NCBI GenBank assembly: GCA_021641325.1 | Contig: JAJXPD010000134.1 | Coordinates: 1 to 6,043, forward strand | DNA: 6,043 nucleotides | DNA from: Opitutales bacterium | Lineage (GTDB): Bacteria > Verrucomicrobiota > Verrucomicrobiia > Opitutales > Intestinicryptomonadaceae | Direction: 5' to 3' | The notes under the pieces: model-generated | What the model was told of the DNA's origin: nothing | Databases searched by the model: none | What the model saw: the letters and a program-made list of their open reading frames with translations, nothing else | Shown here: in pieces, positions 5,706 to 6,043 of the stretch | Layout of the letters: each line of letters opens with the position of its first letter | Position numbering within the stretch: the first letter of the stretch is position 1 | Program-made: the position numbers and the translations under genes

Positions 5706-6043
5706 ATGAAAAAAATAGCGGTAATCAACGGCGCAAACTTGGACAGGCTCGGCAGGCGCGAGCCGCAAATCTACGGCAGCGAAACTTTGGCGGACCTGAC
5801 GGAATCGCTCGCGGCCGAAGCCGAAAAGCTCGGCGTGGAAATAATTCCGTTCCAGTCGAACCACGAGGGCGCGATTATCGACAAAATCGCGGAGCTTGCC
5901 GACGCCGGCGTAAAGCTTGCAATCATCAATCCCGCGGCGTTTACGCATACGAGCGTCGCGCTTCGCGACAGCATGGCGGGGTCGGGCATGAAGTTTGTCG
6001 AGGTGCACATTTCGAACGTCCACAAGCGCGAGGAGTTCAGGCA
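5706..6043 (+). CDS. aroQ: 3-dehydroquinate dehydratase type II (partial, runs off window)
   Basis: AroQ is the type II dehydroquinase, a cytoplasmic dodecamer in most species. It dehydrates 3-dehydroquinate to 3-dehydroshikimate, the third step of the shikimate pathway. The window holds 112 residues plus two bases of the next codon; the family is about 145-150 residues long, so roughly the last quarter is missing. Motifs seen are VINGANLDRLGRREPQIYG (6-24), QSNHEG (50-55), NPAAFTHTSVALRD (75-88) and EVHISNVHKREEFR (99-112). The expected catalytic residues are all present: Arg18, Tyr23 (the base), Asn75, His81, His101 and Arg108, by analogy with the Mycobacterium tuberculosis enzyme. The ATG fits the family start, but no clear ribosome-binding site precedes it. 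It lies 43 bases after the Nif3-family gene. The gene is cut only by the window edge. Confidence 0.95.
   Translation, partial: MKKIAVINGANLDRLGRREPQIYGSETLADLTESLAAEAEKLGVEIIPFQSNHEGAIIDKIAELADAGVKLAIINPAAFTHTSVALRDSMAGSGMKFVEVHISNVHKREEFR

Overview
The window is a compact, GC-rich bacterial chromosome segment. By eye G+C is about 60% in coding sequence (not counted), with heavy use of GCG, CGC and TCG codons. It carries housekeeping genes, all on the + strand. Shine-Dalgarno use is mixed: clear before gatA and the Nif3-family gene, weak or absent before gatC, gatB, the M48 protease gene and aroQ. The gene set, base composition and mixed SD use would fit Verrucomicrobiota (for example Opitutae) or a related phylum. 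This is a loose inference; nothing here is diagnostic.

Layout: bases 1-59 may hold the last codons of an upstream gene. Bases 60-139 are AT-rich (30 of 80 bases are G or C) and probably hold the promoter and leader. Next comes a tight four-gene cluster: gatC (140-436), gatA (454-1923), gatB (1930-3450) and a Ste24/CAAX-type M48 membrane metalloprotease (3454-4698), with gaps of 17, 6 and 3 bases. The 197-base stretch 4698-4894, the longest non-coding one, contains overlapping inverted repeats and two TTGCGCAA palindromes. After it come a YbgI/Nif3-family dinuclear-metal protein (4895-5662) and, 43 bases on, the start of aroQ, type II 3-dehydroquinate dehydratase (5706 to beyond the window end).

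Function: GatA, GatB and GatC form the tRNA-dependent amidotransferase. It converts Glu-tRNA(Gln), and in many bacteria Asp-tRNA(Asn), to the correctly charged tRNA. Its presence suggests that the organism makes at least one of Gln-tRNA or Asn-tRNA indirectly. The M48 protease is probably co-transcribed with it but has no obvious biochemical link. AroQ belongs to the shikimate pathway. All five main genes have intact family motifs and no frameshift.

I did not find a new biological system. The points most worth a second look are the permuted, mutually exclusive inverted repeats after the protease gene, the related inverted repeat whose second arm abuts the Nif3-family ribosome-binding site, a possible leaderless promoter for aroQ, and the close linkage of a Ste24-type protease to gatCAB.
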